From positions 360,627 through 424,626 of the forward strand of contig JNVV01000039.1 in NCBI GenBank assembly GCA_000733355.1: DNA of 64,000 nucleotides, written 5' to 3'. The notes beneath the pieces were generated by a model. That model saw only the letters and a list, made by a program, of their open reading frames with translations, did no database searches and was not told where the DNA came from. Shown here in pieces: positions 21,168 through 32,640 of the stretch (position 1 is its first letter; the number at the start of each line of letters is the position of its first letter). The position numbers and the translations under genes are program-made. The DNA comes from Falciphora oryzae. Lineage: Eukaryota > Ascomycota > Sordariomycetes > Magnaporthales > Magnaporthaceae.

Positions 21168-22943
21168 TCACGCCCTCTTGTGCGCCTCGAGCTCCAGGAC
21201 CAGGTTGGGGACGCCGGTGAAGCCCTCGGGCATGACGTAGGTGAAATTCCAGAACTCAAAGTCGCGCAGGGGCCTGTACTGGCCGCCGTACTGGCCGGCG
21301 AAGCCGAGCGTGTAGTTGAGGTTCGCGTTGCCGCCGACCTTGACCGTGAGGCCCTGCACGTCCTCCCAGCCGTTGACCACCGTCTTGTCCCTGAACGCGC
21401 CGACGAGCAGGCTGAACTGCGAGCCGGCGCCGCCGCGCGGGTACGACAGGCTCAGCTTGCCGGGCGCGACCTCGACCTCGAGGGCCATCTCCGTGGGGTA
21501 GAGCTGCGAGGGAGAGGGGGGATGGCAGGTTAGCAACAGCGTCACCGAGGAATTAACGCTAGGTGGAGGAACTAAAAACCTACCGAGATGAAGGAAATCT
21601 CGCTGCCCGTGTCCCACTGGACGACGGCCGGGTTGAACGACTCCTGGCTGCGCGAGGGCCCGCCGACGACGATCTCGTCAAACGACTCGGCGCCGATGGT
21701 CATGTCCTCGGACATCCACGTGGTGATGTTGCGCGGCACCAGGTCGAAGGGCGGGTAGTACGTCGACGCCGTGAAGGTGTGCTCGCCCTCAAACGCCCTC
21801 AGGCGCTTCCGCGACTCCCGCGGCAGCAGCTCGTCGTTCTTGCCCGCCAGCGCCGCGAAGACAGGCGCCCACGCGTAGTCGGCCATGTGCGACATGACCT
21901 GCGGCTTCTCGATCATGGACGAGCTCTCCTTGCCGAGGATGGTCCAGAACCACAGGCCCATCAGGCTGAGGTAGCGGTTCATGTCGTAGCCGTAGGCGCG
22001 GTCCCAGGGCCCCGCCATGTTCTTCATCCGGGGGTGCCAGAGCTGCGAGACGGCCTCCCACGTGTGCCGGACCATCTTGGGGCCGTGCGAGCTCATGACC
22101 GAGTCGGCGGGGAGGTACTTTGACCAGAGGAGCAGCCCAAAGAGCGAGACGCCTGTGTAGGTGCCGCTGTTGAACTCGGAAAGTGTATTCGCGCGATCGA
22201 ACAGCTCTATGATCTCGCTTGCGTACAGCTCGCCGGACCGTGTCATGTTCTCCTCGTTGAGCTTGCGGCCCGTCCACCCCGACATGAAGGCGCGCATGAT
22301 GGCCGGGTTGCTGTACGACGGGTACAGGTTGTCCTGCTTGGGGTCGAGGTGGCCGAAGCGGTACTCGTCGCCCTTGGTGGCGTTGCGCAGCGACGAGAGC
22401 ATGAGCTGCTGCGTCGCGTCGCTCAGGAGGTGCGGGAACTCCTCCAGGCACATTATGAGCGTCGTGCCCACGAAGCCGCGCCAGTTGGGGTCCCAAGATC
22501 CGTAGATGGTCTGAAACAAAGTCAACTCCGAAGAAGCATTAGGAGGAAAAGAATAAACGTACCGGCTGGTAGTTCTTCGTCCCGACCCGCGGCTCAAACG
22601 GGTGCTGCGTGTAGTCGCCGTACCACAAGTCCTTGGGGTCGGTGTACTGGTCGTGGACGAGGTTGGTGAGGATCTTCTCGGCCTCGGCCGCGTCGCTGCC
22701 GCGGTTCCGGGCCAGCAGGCCGAAGGCGTACCAGACCGAGCTCCTGGTCTCGTAGCGGAGCGCCGAGGCCGCGCTGAAATCGTGCAGCCATCCAGCCTTG
22801 GAATCGTAGAAGCCATCCATCCAGTCCATGCCCTCGGTGAAGAGGGAGCGCGCGTTGGGCGACAGGCTCTTGACGTAGCTGGCGCCGGCGACAACATGCG
22901 CCAGGCCGGCGGCCGCAGCGGCCACGATGAAGCTTGGGCGCAT
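21168..22943 (-). CDS. Secreted helical (six-hairpin-like) protein of unknown specificity
   Basis: Three exons (22943-22563, 22510-21584, 21503-21168) join in frame to 547 residues; introns 52 and 80 bp. Starts with a signal peptide (MRPSFIVAAAAAGLAHVVAG). The central ~380 residues look like repeated helical hairpins with conserved aromatic patches: MDWMDGFYDSKAGWLHDF, RSSVWYAFGLLARN, YGSWDPNWRGFVGTTLI, NPAIMRAFMSGWTG, FNSGTYTGVSLFGLLLWSKY, GYDMNRYLSLMGLWFW. This suggests an (alpha/alpha)6 barrel like glycosidases, lyases or linalool-dehydratase-type proteins. The last exon is beta-rich (SLSYPRGGAGSQFSLLVGAF) and may form a C-terminal sandwich. Several NxS/T sites are visible. I cannot name the reaction; extracellular carbohydrate or terpene-like substrates are only guesses. 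Confidence 0.75.
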
Positions 22944-23570
22944 GCTTGCTGGCTGGCTGTCTGGTGGGTTGAAGGACGGAGGAGCGCGTTCAGCGTGTCG
23001 AGAGAACGACGAGTCGCAGTCTGGCTACTGCAACCTAGCTCGCCGAATCGGTCTAGCTAGCTTAAAGCTGAACTGGACCAGGAGTGCGTCGCTCTCAGTC
23101 GCCGCGGCGGCGGCCGAGCAAGCGGATCATCTCGGGCTTAAATGCTGCCCCAATGTCCCCAACCCCTCGCGGTGTCTCCATCCAGTCTCCATATCAACGT
23201 GAGCTATCGCGGCCCCCCAGTTTTTGCGGGCGCCATGTGAGCCTAGAACGGCGTCGTCTCCGCTGCTAATCTGTCGTCGTGTCGTTGTTTTCTCGGTGTG
23301 CCTGGGGGAAAACGAATGTCCCCGGGGGGCAGGGGACAGGGGGCCTGAGGGGAGTTGGCACGGTCCCCCGCATCTCTGTAACCCACCGGAAATGCTACCT
23401 CAGCCAGCTGATATCGGCTCCCCATATGGAGCCCCGTTCGTGTTTATCACCCTTGTTAGTGGTCACGCAAAGGGTGTGGCCCTCATCCCTGACCCGGCGA
23501 AAAATCACGGCTCGCCTCCGGGATCCAGGTCGGTGTTTGCCAGTGAGCCCTTGATGGCGGCGGCCTTCTG
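22944..23570. other. Intergenic region
   Basis: Promoter side of the secreted six-hairpin-like gene; nothing else recognised. The missing 5' part of the deaminase pseudogene to the right is not found here. Confidence 0.55.
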
Positions 23571-24040
23571 GTGTTAGTGATAGACATCAAGCCCGAGAAC
23601 ATCAACATCTTGAATAGGAACGCCCCGGACATGGATGAGGAGGGCGCTAGGCGCGTGGACAAGATCAAGGCCTGCGGCGGCATCGAGCTGTTTCTGAGCA
23701 GCGGCGGGGCCGACGGGCACATCGCCTTTGCCTGGTTGGCAGTGGGGGGAATGTGGCTTGATCAATGTGCGGCATATACTCACCACCGAAGCAGAGAAGT
23801 CGTAACGGTCGCCAATGGCGCAAGCAAGTCTGTTGCGCTCCAAAAGGCAATCGAAGGGGGCGTAAGCCACATGTGAACTCTTCGTGCCCGCAGATGCACC
23901 CCTACTCCATGACCGTGGCTGACGAGGGCGCCATGCTCTAGCTGCAGATCAAGACGATAAATCACTTCAAGAGCATCGCGGCCAGCATGACCGGCATCGG
24001 TGACGAGAAGATGCGCCTTCCCGGGAGGGAGTGCAAGCCC
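23571..24040 (+). pseudogene. Glucosamine-6-phosphate deaminase (NagB/DAM type) pseudogene
   Basis: The frame from 23571 reads DIKPENINILNRNAPD, KIKACGGIELFLSSGGADGH and IAF, which matches the central region of glucosamine-6-phosphate deaminase (normally GGxGxDGHIAFNEPG). The NEPG part and following region are missing or replaced. REVVTVANGASKSVALQKAI and EGGVSHM then match the downstream helix region. Here TGA replaces the expected tryptophan codon, and the reading shifts frame before QMHPYSMTVADEGAML, a TAG stop, LQIKTINHFKSIAASMTGIG. The N-terminal third is absent. Several independent disruptions make function impossible. In fungi this enzyme converts glucosamine-6-phosphate to fructose-6-phosphate, the last step of N-acetylglucosamine use, and its gene is often clustered with the kinase; an intact kinase-type gene lies about 1 kb downstream on the same strand. 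Confidence 0.85.
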
Positions 24041-25050
24041 AGCATGCCACTATGAAGCTCGGGCTGCGGGCGCTTTTGCGGGTTTCTTCCCACAGAGGCC
24101 GATGTTCTGAGTCTCTTAAGTCTATGAAGCGCGGCGTTCCTGAAACGCGCTGAGTCCTGATCCTCGGTTGGTGGCCGGAGATGCCCCGCGGGATCAATCG
24201 ATCTTGGGGACAGAGCCATTGCCACGGGAACAAGCAGCAGCGTCGGCACGCGGCACGGAGACGCACTGAATCCCGGCTCGGTGGCGGCTGTTGCATTTTG
24301 ACCATGGCCTGCCGTCCGCCCTGCATCGCATCTTCTGCCGCCGACAGTTGACACAAGCTTTTCACGACTTTGTGGGGGCGGGGCCGCTGGCACGCTCCTG
24401 TAGAGTTTCGGCAGCCGTCGGGTCTCTCCGGGTCTCGTGCGTGACCATTTGCTGGACGGGATGGAGGAAAGACCGGAGGTTCTTGGTCGCGTTGGGTCGG
24501 GTACGAATCTCCCGGGGTTACTAGTCTTTCGCTGTCGCGTGTCGCTGGGTCGGCGGTGAGAAGCAACCCGAAGGTCTCTTCCTCATGCTTCAAATCAAGC
24601 ATAAGTCAGGATAAGGCTTCCATAAAGCATGCCGGGACATGGTGAGTTGCTGAGATAGCGGCGCGCGAGCGGGCTAGGTCCCTATCTGCCTGACTCGATA
24701 CATGTCGTCGACGCCCTCGTCCACGAATATGAGTGGTATCAAAAGTGGGTGATGCGACCAGGGGAGGGCGCACAGCGAAGCCGGGTTTACCGAGGTTTCC
24801 AGAAGGGGCAGGTCGACATTTGATTGTCCTCTGGGGTGGAGATACACAGGTCACCTGCAGAAGAGGAGTCTGAAGAAGTGATCTCCTGGGAACTCTTTGA
24901 AGACGGGAAAACTGGCGTCCTCCAATCTGGTCCCAACGAGCCCCGAAGCCGCTAGTCGTCCCGAGATCAAGGGTCGCCGTGAGCGAGCACCTAGGATGCC
25001 ATGATAAAGCAAGATCGTGGTTTCATTTCGGTTTTATAGCCAGGTCTGCA
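24041..25050. other. Intergenic region upstream of the sugar kinase
   Basis: About 1 kb between the deaminase pseudogene and the kinase start. No relic of a deacetylase or regulator gene could be recognised; includes the presumed kinase promoter. Confidence 0.5.
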
Positions 25051-26921
25051 ATGGCGTCGAGTTCCATCGAACGGGCACGCGGCGTGCCGGCACCTTGGGT
25101 GGCCGCGGTTGTCCAACAGTTCGAGGTCACACCCTCACTGCTGCAGGATGCAACCAATTTATTTGTGCAGCAGCTCAGTAAGTGCCCATGAGCCGTGGTA
25201 ACCTCAAACATGCTAGTCTTCCCAGCCGGATGGGACGCTAACCAGTGTTGGTTGCAGGAGAGGGCCTGGCTCGGGATGGGACCTCACTTCTCCAGGTGCC
25301 GTCCTACGTGACCAAGCTTCCAGATGGAAGTGAAAAGGGGACATGCTTAGCCATCGACCTCGGCGGCACGAACCTGAGGGTTTGCTCGGTCGAGCTGCAC
25401 GGAGATTCGACGTATTCGGTGACCAAGACCAAGGCTGCAATCCCCGTTTCGTTGATGGCGGCGCCTTCGTATAAAGACCTCTTCCGCTTTGTCGCGCGGA
25501 ATATCGAGGGATTCCTGCTCGGTGGCCAGCCAGGCGGCGCCGAGGAGTGGCAGTGGCCAGATAGGATCCAAGAATGGCGAAATCTTTTGGAAGCGCAGGA
25601 TATGAATGGCGAGCTTCGTCGGAAGCATGCGCATCCCCTGGGGTTCACCTTCAGCTTCACGTTCGACCAGCACGCCATCGACCGGGGAAGCCTCCTGTAC
25701 TGGACCAAAGCGTTCACTATCAAGGACGCCGTGGGGCGCGATCCCTGCGCGATGCTCCAGGAGGCGCTGGATGAGCAGAGACTTCCGTTGGTGGTCACGG
25801 CGCTTGCAAACGATACCGTCGGGACGTTAGCTGCGCGGGCGTATTCGGCAGGTTCGTCTACAAGGCGTTGCGCCGGGGCGAAGACGGGGCCGTCTGGTGG
25901 CACGCTGTTAGGGGCCATATTCGGCACCGGGACCAACGGCGCCTACATGGAGCGTCTCGAGAGCATCACAAAGCTGCATTCCCAGGAGCAGTTTGCTGAC
26001 CCAGAGCGGAGGCGGGGCCGGTTCCAGGCTCTCAACACCGAGTGGGGAGGATTCGACAGCAAGCTGGAGGTGCTGCCGGTGACGCCCTACGACGCCGCCC
26101 TGGACCGAGATTCGGCAAATCCAGACGACCAGCATTTTGAGAAGCGCATTTCGGGCATGTACCTCGGCGAGATCATGCGGCTGGCCTTGGTGGAACGTTG
26201 TGGCCCAGGAGGCGGGCTCGAAGGATTGGGGGTGCCGCCAGCGTCGAGGTTGTTCGTCTCGAACTCGATTGACAGCTCGTTCCTGTCGGCCCTCGTGAGC
26301 GACCAGACGGCGGAACTCGATTTGGCTCGTGCCGAAATCCAGGGCGTGCTCGGCGCGAGCGACGTGACGGTGGCAGACGCTGAGGCCATCAGAGCAGTGG
26401 CAGAGGCGATCGGCCGTCGAGCAGCTAGGCTTTCGGCTATCGCGGTTGCTGGAGTTGTCATACAGTCGGGGCGAGCCAGCCAAGGAAACCAAGCGGCCGC
26501 CACGGATCCGAGCGGGGGAGGGAGCGCGGCTTGGACAATCTTGGCATCTTTCGGTGCGTTCAGAGCTGGCTTGCTCAGAATTGTCAGACGGTTCGCCTTT
26601 TGGTTGGGGCTCAACGTGATAGGCCGCCCGGTTACGCCTTCCCTATCCGCTCGAGACATCGATCCAAGACAAGGAACACGAAACCAGGAGGATAGCGGCG
26701 CTAGTGAGGAGATCGACATCGGCGTCGACGGGTCACTGTTCGAGCATTTCCCCGGGTTCGAGGACAACATGCGCGCCGCTCTGCGCGAGATCCCCGCCAT
26801 CGGGCTGGGCGCGGAGAGAAGGATCCGGATGGGAACGGCTAAGGACGGCTCGAGTGTTGGGGCAGCCCTGATTGCGTGGACGGTCAGGCAATCACGATTG
26901 GGCGGACGGGAGCTGAGCTGA
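25051..26921 (+). CDS. Hexokinase-family sugar kinase, likely N-acetylglucosamine kinase type
   Basis: Two exons (25051-25177, 25258-26921) with an 80-bp intron (GTAAGT...TTGCAG) give 596 residues. All hexokinase landmarks are present: phosphate-1 loop LAIDLGGTNLRVCSV (~73-87), sugar-binding HPLGFTFSFTF (~168-178), catalytic ANDTVGTL with Asp ~228, adenosine/phosphate-2 loop GAIFGTGTNGAY (~262-272), NTEWGGFD (Glu ~304) and SGMYLGEIMRL. The canonical LGFTFSFP has Thr in place of Pro, and there is a ~90-residue low-complexity insertion around 430-530. These departures and the neighbouring deaminase relic suggest the divergent fungal Hxk3/NAG5 group that phosphorylates N-acetylglucosamine, rather than the glycolytic hexokinase. 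Catalytic residues are intact, so the enzyme is probably active. The start was chosen because the preceding in-frame codons look non-coding. Confidence 0.85.
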
Positions 26922-27107
26922 AAATGAATGCAAGCCACGAAACGCCAACATGCAGTATCAAGCTTCATTATTGGATAGGTAATCACTGGCTGCCGGTCTC
27001 CCTTCCATGGTTAAAACTCTTTTCCCCCGAAAAACTCCTCCAACAATTGCATCACTATCCCCGCCCGTGCACACAAGCGCTCTGGCCGAGGCAGCCAAAA
27101 CGACGCC

Positions 27108-28601
27108 ATGAATCATCATCACCAACATTATCATCAACAACTCATCGCCCACGTGGCCGCCCAGGGCAACGGCAGACGCCGGCCCCGACCCCGGATAGGG
27201 CTTCAGCACAAGACTCGAGAGCCTGCGCGCCGGCCAGATGCAAACGCATCCCTTGGCGGTAGCGGGCCCGGTCCGTCGTCATCTCGGTGTTACGTCGTGT
27301 CGCGCATTTGTCCACATATGCGCCATTCCTGGTTTGCCCACGCCGGCCAGCCGCCGCCGCCGCCCGACCGCCTGGTTGCGGAAGCACGCAAGACTCTATT
27401 CGAGCTCTTCCAATGCGGCGTGCCCCAGATCAGGCACGAACCCAAGCGCAGGCCTAACAGGGCTACCGGGAGTATCCCCTGGATCCCGACCGTGCCTATG
27501 CCCCAGGTTATCTCGTGGCGGCCGATCTCTGGCACCTTCAGGGACGATGTCCCCCCGGTGCCCACCGCCTGGCCTCCGAGGCGCCACCGGTCTTACGAAG
27601 GGCAGACCCGCGACCGCGAGCAGATGCTCGAGCTCTTCGACGACGTGGTGCGCGGTGTAATCCCCTTGGCCCAAGACGCCGGTCCTGGGGGGCCGTCACC
27701 CTCGTTCGAGCTGTTCCCGAGGCTGCCAACTGAGCTGCGCCTGAAGATCTGGAGACACGCCATCGGAGGCAGAACTCTGTCGGTGGAGTGGGGCTATCCG
27801 GCGCTCAACTGCTGGAATCGCTTGGTGCCGATGCCCCTGATCGCACGAGTAAACAGAGAAGCTCGCGAGGTCGCTTTGAAGGCCGTCGGCGTCTTGGAGC
27901 AGTGGGCAAGTGGATGTACTGCGCCGCGGGCATGGGCTCTGCCTAACGACTATCTCGACATCGGGACGGAAGGTAACCTGATCAGCATGGTCAACTTCGA
28001 GCAGCACATATCCGCATTCGCCGGCGTGGCCGTTCACTTCACCCAATTTACAGAGCTTGGGCGGGAATGCTTCGAAGACAAGGCGGTGCGTAAGTGCTTC
28101 AAGCAAACTCGGCTGATCCTGGTTGTTGTCCAAAACATCCACATTACTATCGACACCGCTGGTGGCGCGGCTGAGCTCATGGAGTTTCTCGAGCTTGACC
28201 GGGACCAGCCTTTCGATTGCGAAGAGCTGGGGCCCGACGGCCCCATGGTCACCACCGACAGCGAGTTCTATCTCGACGGACATCTCGAGCGGCCCAAGTT
28301 AAGCTACGTCTCAACGGTCGTCGCCCTTTCCAACCGCGCGCGGATCGAGGAGCTTCTCGCCATCGGAACGGCTGTTGGCCAGTTTGAGGACGGCCTGCAC
28401 TCGCGGCTTCTCGCGACGGGGTCCCACTCCAACGCCTACTGTCTTGATGACTGCCTCCAACGCTGGTGGCTCAAGTGTGGGCTCCCGGCAGCTCGAGCCC
28501 GCTTGGAAGGCATCAAGACAGGCCAAGACTCGCCTATGCCCGACATTGAGCCCGCCATTCGATTCCAGATCCAATGGCCTGAAGTCCCGGCCAGTCAATA
28601 A
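27108..28601 (+). CDS. 2EXR-domain protein
   Basis: Single open frame of 497 residues from ATG 27108. Residues ~200-218 read FELFPRLPTELRLKIWRHA, the hallmark of the fungal 2EXR domain (PF20150), followed by RTLSVEWGYPALNCWN and PMPLIARVNREAREVALK. Proteins of this family are numerous in Pezizomycotina and have no established biochemical role. The first ~70 residues (His/Gln- and Arg-rich, MNHHHQHYHQQ) may be untranslated; an alternative ATG in frame lies at 27318. No signal peptide or membrane segment. Confidence 0.75.
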   Translation: MNHHHQHYHQQLIAHVAAQGNGRRRPRPRIGLQHKTREPARRPDANASLGGSGPGPSSSRCYVVSRICPHMRHSWFAHAGQPPPPPDRLVAEARKTLFELFQCGVPQIRHEPKRRPNRATGSIPWIPTVPMPQVISWRPISGTFRDDVPPVPTAWPPRRHRSYEGQTRDREQMLELFDDVVRGVIPLAQDAGPGGPSPSFELFPRLPTELRLKIWRHAIGGRTLSVEWGYPALNCWNRLVPMPLIARVNREAREVALKAVGVLEQWASGCTAPRAWALPNDYLDIGTEGNLISMVNFEQHISAFAGVAVHFTQFTELGRECFEDKAVRKCFKQTRLILVVVQNIHITIDTAGGAAELMEFLELDRDQPFDCEELGPDGPMVTTDSEFYLDGHLERPKLSYVSTVVALSNRARIEELLAIGTAVGQFEDGLHSRLLATGSHSNAYCLDDCLQRWWLKCGLPAARARLEGIKTGQDSPMPDIEPAIRFQIQWPEVPASQ

Positions 28602-29546
28602 TTGAATGGATTGGCAACATCGCTTCGGGCCGTGGTAGGCTATCCAGCGGATTTCGAGGCCAATGAGCTCAAGAAGGCTGACATGCGAGCATATGCTGAT
28701 GACGTTGCAAAGGGTGAAGAGGGCAGAAGAACATGAATGTTAGGTCTAGGGGAATTTCTCGGTCAATGTTTCCAAATATCTTAGCACACCACACTCGCTT
28801 GACTGAGTACGCGGCTGTCTCTATCGGGATTGTTTCCCCCTCCGTATCTCTCTGCATACTCTAATCATTCCCCGTTTCTCCATCTCCTTCGTTCTTCTCT
28901 CTTTTCTCGTCTGTTTGGATCGACGCTCCAACTGCCATCCTTTGGCGCCAAGACCCCAACCACACTCAAGTGCTGGGCCTCGTTACCCCGCGCCACGCAG
29001 GGCCCACGGTTATCAACAGAGGCTGGGACCTTCCGAAATAGGACTGGTTGTTTACCCGGGGCGGGTTGGATCGCTTCTTAGCTTTCAATTGAAATTGTCT
29101 TCGCAGTCCTGCCGACTTCCGGTTCCAAAATTGGGATGCCCGGCACACCGCAATCAGGCACCCGATGACCTGCCAGGGGCGCTCGCTTGGCGGCGTCACT
29201 GTGTCGCAGCGAGCTGCCCAATCGAGGGCGGGGAGCGAGATAGGAAGGATGAGTGATGTGATGTTCTGCTCTCGCGAGCTGCCTTTCCATCCCGGCCCGC
29301 ATATCGCAGCGGGCCACTGCAGCTGGCTGGAGACGACGCGCGGGAAAAAAGGGCAAGTACAGTAACAACATGCCGTCAGCGAGTGGAAGAGCTTCTTGGC
29401 AATGATTCCAAGACGCGGCGGTGATCCCTCAAAAGGGAGCCCGCACCCGCCAACGTCGATCGCGGCGTCACTCCTCGCTCTGCTCTGCACCCCTCAGCGT
29501 CGCGGCTCCCGTCCACGTCTCTACCCGGTTCGCCAGCTTGCCCATC
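28602..29546. other. Intergenic region
   Basis: 3' flank of the 2EXR gene and promoter of the carboxypeptidase. Pyrimidine-rich DNA at about 28830-28920. No gene recognised. Confidence 0.6.
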
Positions 29547-31023
29547 ATGAAGTTCACGTCAGCCTGGATGTCGCTGTGCCTCGCGCACATGGCCGGGGCC
29601 TGCCTCCTGCCCGGCGAGTCGGAGCACACTAGCCCGGAGTCGTTCCTGATCCGCCGCCAGGGCGGGAACAACGGCATCGCCATCGGCACGGGCGACAGGT
29701 TCGACGGCGGCAAGGCCTTCCCGCGCGGCCTCGGGACCCAGCCCGCGGGGACTGATCTGCAGAGCCTGCTCAGTGTTGCCGAAATTTACTCGGGCTTTGA
29801 GGGCCTGAAGCGCGAATACGGCTTCACCGCGTTCGAGGCGCCCGACAAGACGTTAGTCCGTCCCAGACACACCCCAGAAAACTGCCCTGCTCTCCTTTAC
29901 TGACACCAAGTGATGCATCTCAGGTACGAGAACAGGACGATCATCGGCGGGGCCATCGGTGGAAGCGGCGGAAACTGCTCCAGGTATGTTCCATCTGACA
30001 TCTCTCTGCTATTTCCAATGTCACATGATATACTGACCCTCATCCAGCGCCTATCACGTTTACCTCAACGGCGCCATCCACGCACGAGAGCGCGGCTCGC
30101 CCGACAACATCCTGTACTTCATTTCGGACCTGCTCTACGCCAACAAGCACAACACCGGCCTGACCTACGGCGGCCGTCAGTACTCCAACTGCGACGTCAA
30201 GCGCGCCCTGAAAACGGGCATCGTCTTCACCCCGCTGTCCAACCCCGACGGAGTCGCCTGGGACCAGTCGACCAACTCGTGCTGGCGCAAGAACCGCAAC
30301 CCCGCCTCGGCCACCCCCGGCAACCCCAACTCGATCGGCATCGACCTCAACCGCAACTTCGACTTCCTCTTCGACTTCCTGAAGAAGTTCCACCCGGACG
30401 TCGGTCCCAACGTGGCCTCGGAGGACCCGGCCGCCCAGACCTTCCACGGCACCGCCGCCTTCTCCGAGCCCGAGACCCGGGCGATCAAGCACGTGATGGA
30501 CGAGTTCGCCATCAGGTGGTACCTCGACCTGCACTCGTACACGGGCGCCCTGCTGCACAGCTGGGGCAGCGACCACAACCAGATGCGGAAGCCCTACATG
30601 AACTTTCTGAACTCGAGCTACGACAGCGTCAGGGGCCTCATGCCCGACGACCCGGCCACCGGCGCCGTCTACGAGGAGTACATGCCCAGCGACGACTGGC
30701 GGGACTCGGTCTACGCCGCCATGCGCACCGTCAACTCCATGGAGGCAGCCACCGGCCGCCACTACGAGTCCATGCAGGCCAGCCTGCTCTACCCGACCAG
30801 CGGGGCATCCGATGACTACGCCACGTCGCGCCACTTCGCCGACCCCTCGGTCAACAAGGTCTACGGCTACTGCCTCGAGTTTGGGTTCGGCAACGACCAG
30901 GCCTCTTGCCCCTTCTACCCAACGCCCGGGCAGTACCACACGAACATGCTCGAGGTTTCGGCTGGCTTGATGGAATGGGTTCTCGCTGCTTCGGACATCG
31001 GTGTTGGTGAGGGGAGGTGCTGA
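29547..31023 (+). CDS. Secreted zinc metallocarboxypeptidase (peptidase family M14)
   Basis: Three exons (29547-29851, 29924-29983, 30048-31023) join to 446 residues; introns 72 and 64 bp. Starts with a signal-like MKFTSAWMSLCLAHMAGAC. The catalytic set of family M14 is complete: zinc ligands in GAIHARE (His133, Glu136) and DLHSYTG (His284), substrate-binding Asn-Arg in IDLNRNFDF (223-224), and the catalytic Glu in YGYCLEFGFG (Glu399). HYESMQASLLYPTSGASDDY (~360-379) is the usual specificity-loop region with its tyrosine. The stretch after the signal peptide (~30-120) is short and could act as a propeptide. It removes C-terminal amino acids from peptides outside the cell or in the vacuole. 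Exon 2 is only 60 nt and encodes YENRTIIGGAIGGSGGNC. Confidence 0.93.
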
Positions 31024-31191
31024 TCTGCGTAATGTTTTGCGTAATGTCAGGGAGCTTGGGGATGGGTACGCCTCTTCCCAGTCCGTCCCCAATTAATCGA
31101 TGAATACGAGATGAATGGTTATGCCGCAACATTAGACTCGTACATGATTGGCTCAGGGGCTGCGGTGATATTACTGTACACATTTTCGAGG

Positions 31192-32640
31192 CTACGGCCT
31201 GAGCGCCCTGAGACTGTTGGCCTGGCCAGACATGCCGTCGTCCAGGCTCTGCTTTTCCCCACTAGATACATCCCGCTCCGGCCGCGCCTGGTCCGAAAGC
31301 CTCGTGTAGGCCTCGACGGCCTGGATGAGCGGTATGAGCAGAAGCATGGCCGGGATCAGCTGCCCAAACGCCAGCTCGCTCTCCTTGTCGACCTCGCCCT
31401 TCTCCATCTCGGCATGCCCGTCCGCCCTGACCGACATGGCCCAAACCACGCCCAGGAAGAACCAGACGGTCAGCTCGAGGACATGCCACAGCTCCGACGC
31501 TAGCAGGTACCAGACCGCAAGCAGCACGCTGCCCGGGATCCTGTAGACCAGGGCCCAGCGCGACGGCGGCGAGTCCGGTACGCGCCGGCCTAATCCTTCC
31601 TCCGAGTCCGACAGGCCCTGCCGGTCGATGACCAGCGGGCGCACCCTCTCGAGCCAGAAGACGCTCCCGCCCCTCCAGAGCAGGAACGTATTGAGCGAGA
31701 AATTAACCAGGATCAGCACGTAATTCGCCACCATCCACCGCAGCGGCGCCCCGCCCTTGGGGCCGGCCATGGTGCACAGCGCGGGGCAGCGCGCCTCGTC
31801 GTTCCAGCGCTCGTAGCCCGCGACGTGGCACGCGAACAGCAGCATACCCGCGAGCGCGAGCATGCAGGTCACGCGCAGCAGCCTGACGAGGCGGGCCGTC
31901 GGGCGGGCGCCGCGCCGCGCGATCGCGGACTCGCGCCCGCAGGGCCCGCGCTTGGCGCTGCCGATGCTGTGGCGCCGGATTACGAGGAGCGCGAGCAGGT
32001 GCACGTTGCCGGCGAACCAGGCCAGGTCGATGGCCATGCTGAAGTGGTAGACGTCGACGCGGCCCTCGGCCAGGGAGACCATTGCCGCTATCATTATCGC
32101 GAGGCCCGTGACGAGCATGTTGTCGGACAAGCCCCTTTTTTTTGTCCCATTAGTCACGAGATGAAAATGGGTTTCGGGGGCTTGTTTTCTTTGCTCCTCC
32201 AAGGCTCTAGACACTCACATGACAAGCTCAAAGCAGGTCCCAGCCGCCACGTCCGGGTCGCCACCACATCTGGCGACCAGCGCCCGCGCCCGCGTGCAGA
32301 CCTGCTGCCGGAGCACGCGGTCGATGGGGTTGAAGCTGCGGCAGTATTCGCGACGGCCGTCATCCGCGTCGTTCTCCCCCTTGCCGACCATGACGACGGC
32401 GCCGGCGTCGTCGGGCGCCAGCGACTTCTGCAGCACGAGGCAGGTGATGGTCGACACGAGGCACAGCGCGCCGATGGCGATGAAGCCCGTGATGACGCCC
32501 CAGCCGCCAATGCCCGGGTCGCCCTCGATGGGCGGGCAGTAGCACTCCCTGTACACCTCGCAAGTGAAGGGCCGCGCGGGCCGTCGTGGGGCGCCGGCCC
32601 AGCAGAATACCTCGTCCCCTTCGTATTCTACGCCCTCCAT
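31192..32640 (-). CDS. Multi-pass membrane protein of a fungus-specific family
   Basis: Two exons (32640-32219, 32134-31192) with an 84-bp intron give 454 residues. The acceptor at 32135 restores VMGLSDNMLVTGLAIMIAAM, a segment I associate with a common uncharacterised fungal membrane family, together with GDPGIGGWGVITGFIAIGAL in exon 1 and VDVYHFSMAIDLAWFAGNVH in exon 2. About seven or eight hydrophobic segments are visible (e.g. LRWMVANYVLILVNFSL, ELWHVLELTVWFFLGVVW, LIPAMLLLIPLIQAVEAY). Start at 32640 (MEGVEYEGDEVFC) was chosen for its good context (AACATGG); an in-frame ATG at 32745 is an alternative. Function unknown. Confidence 0.75.
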
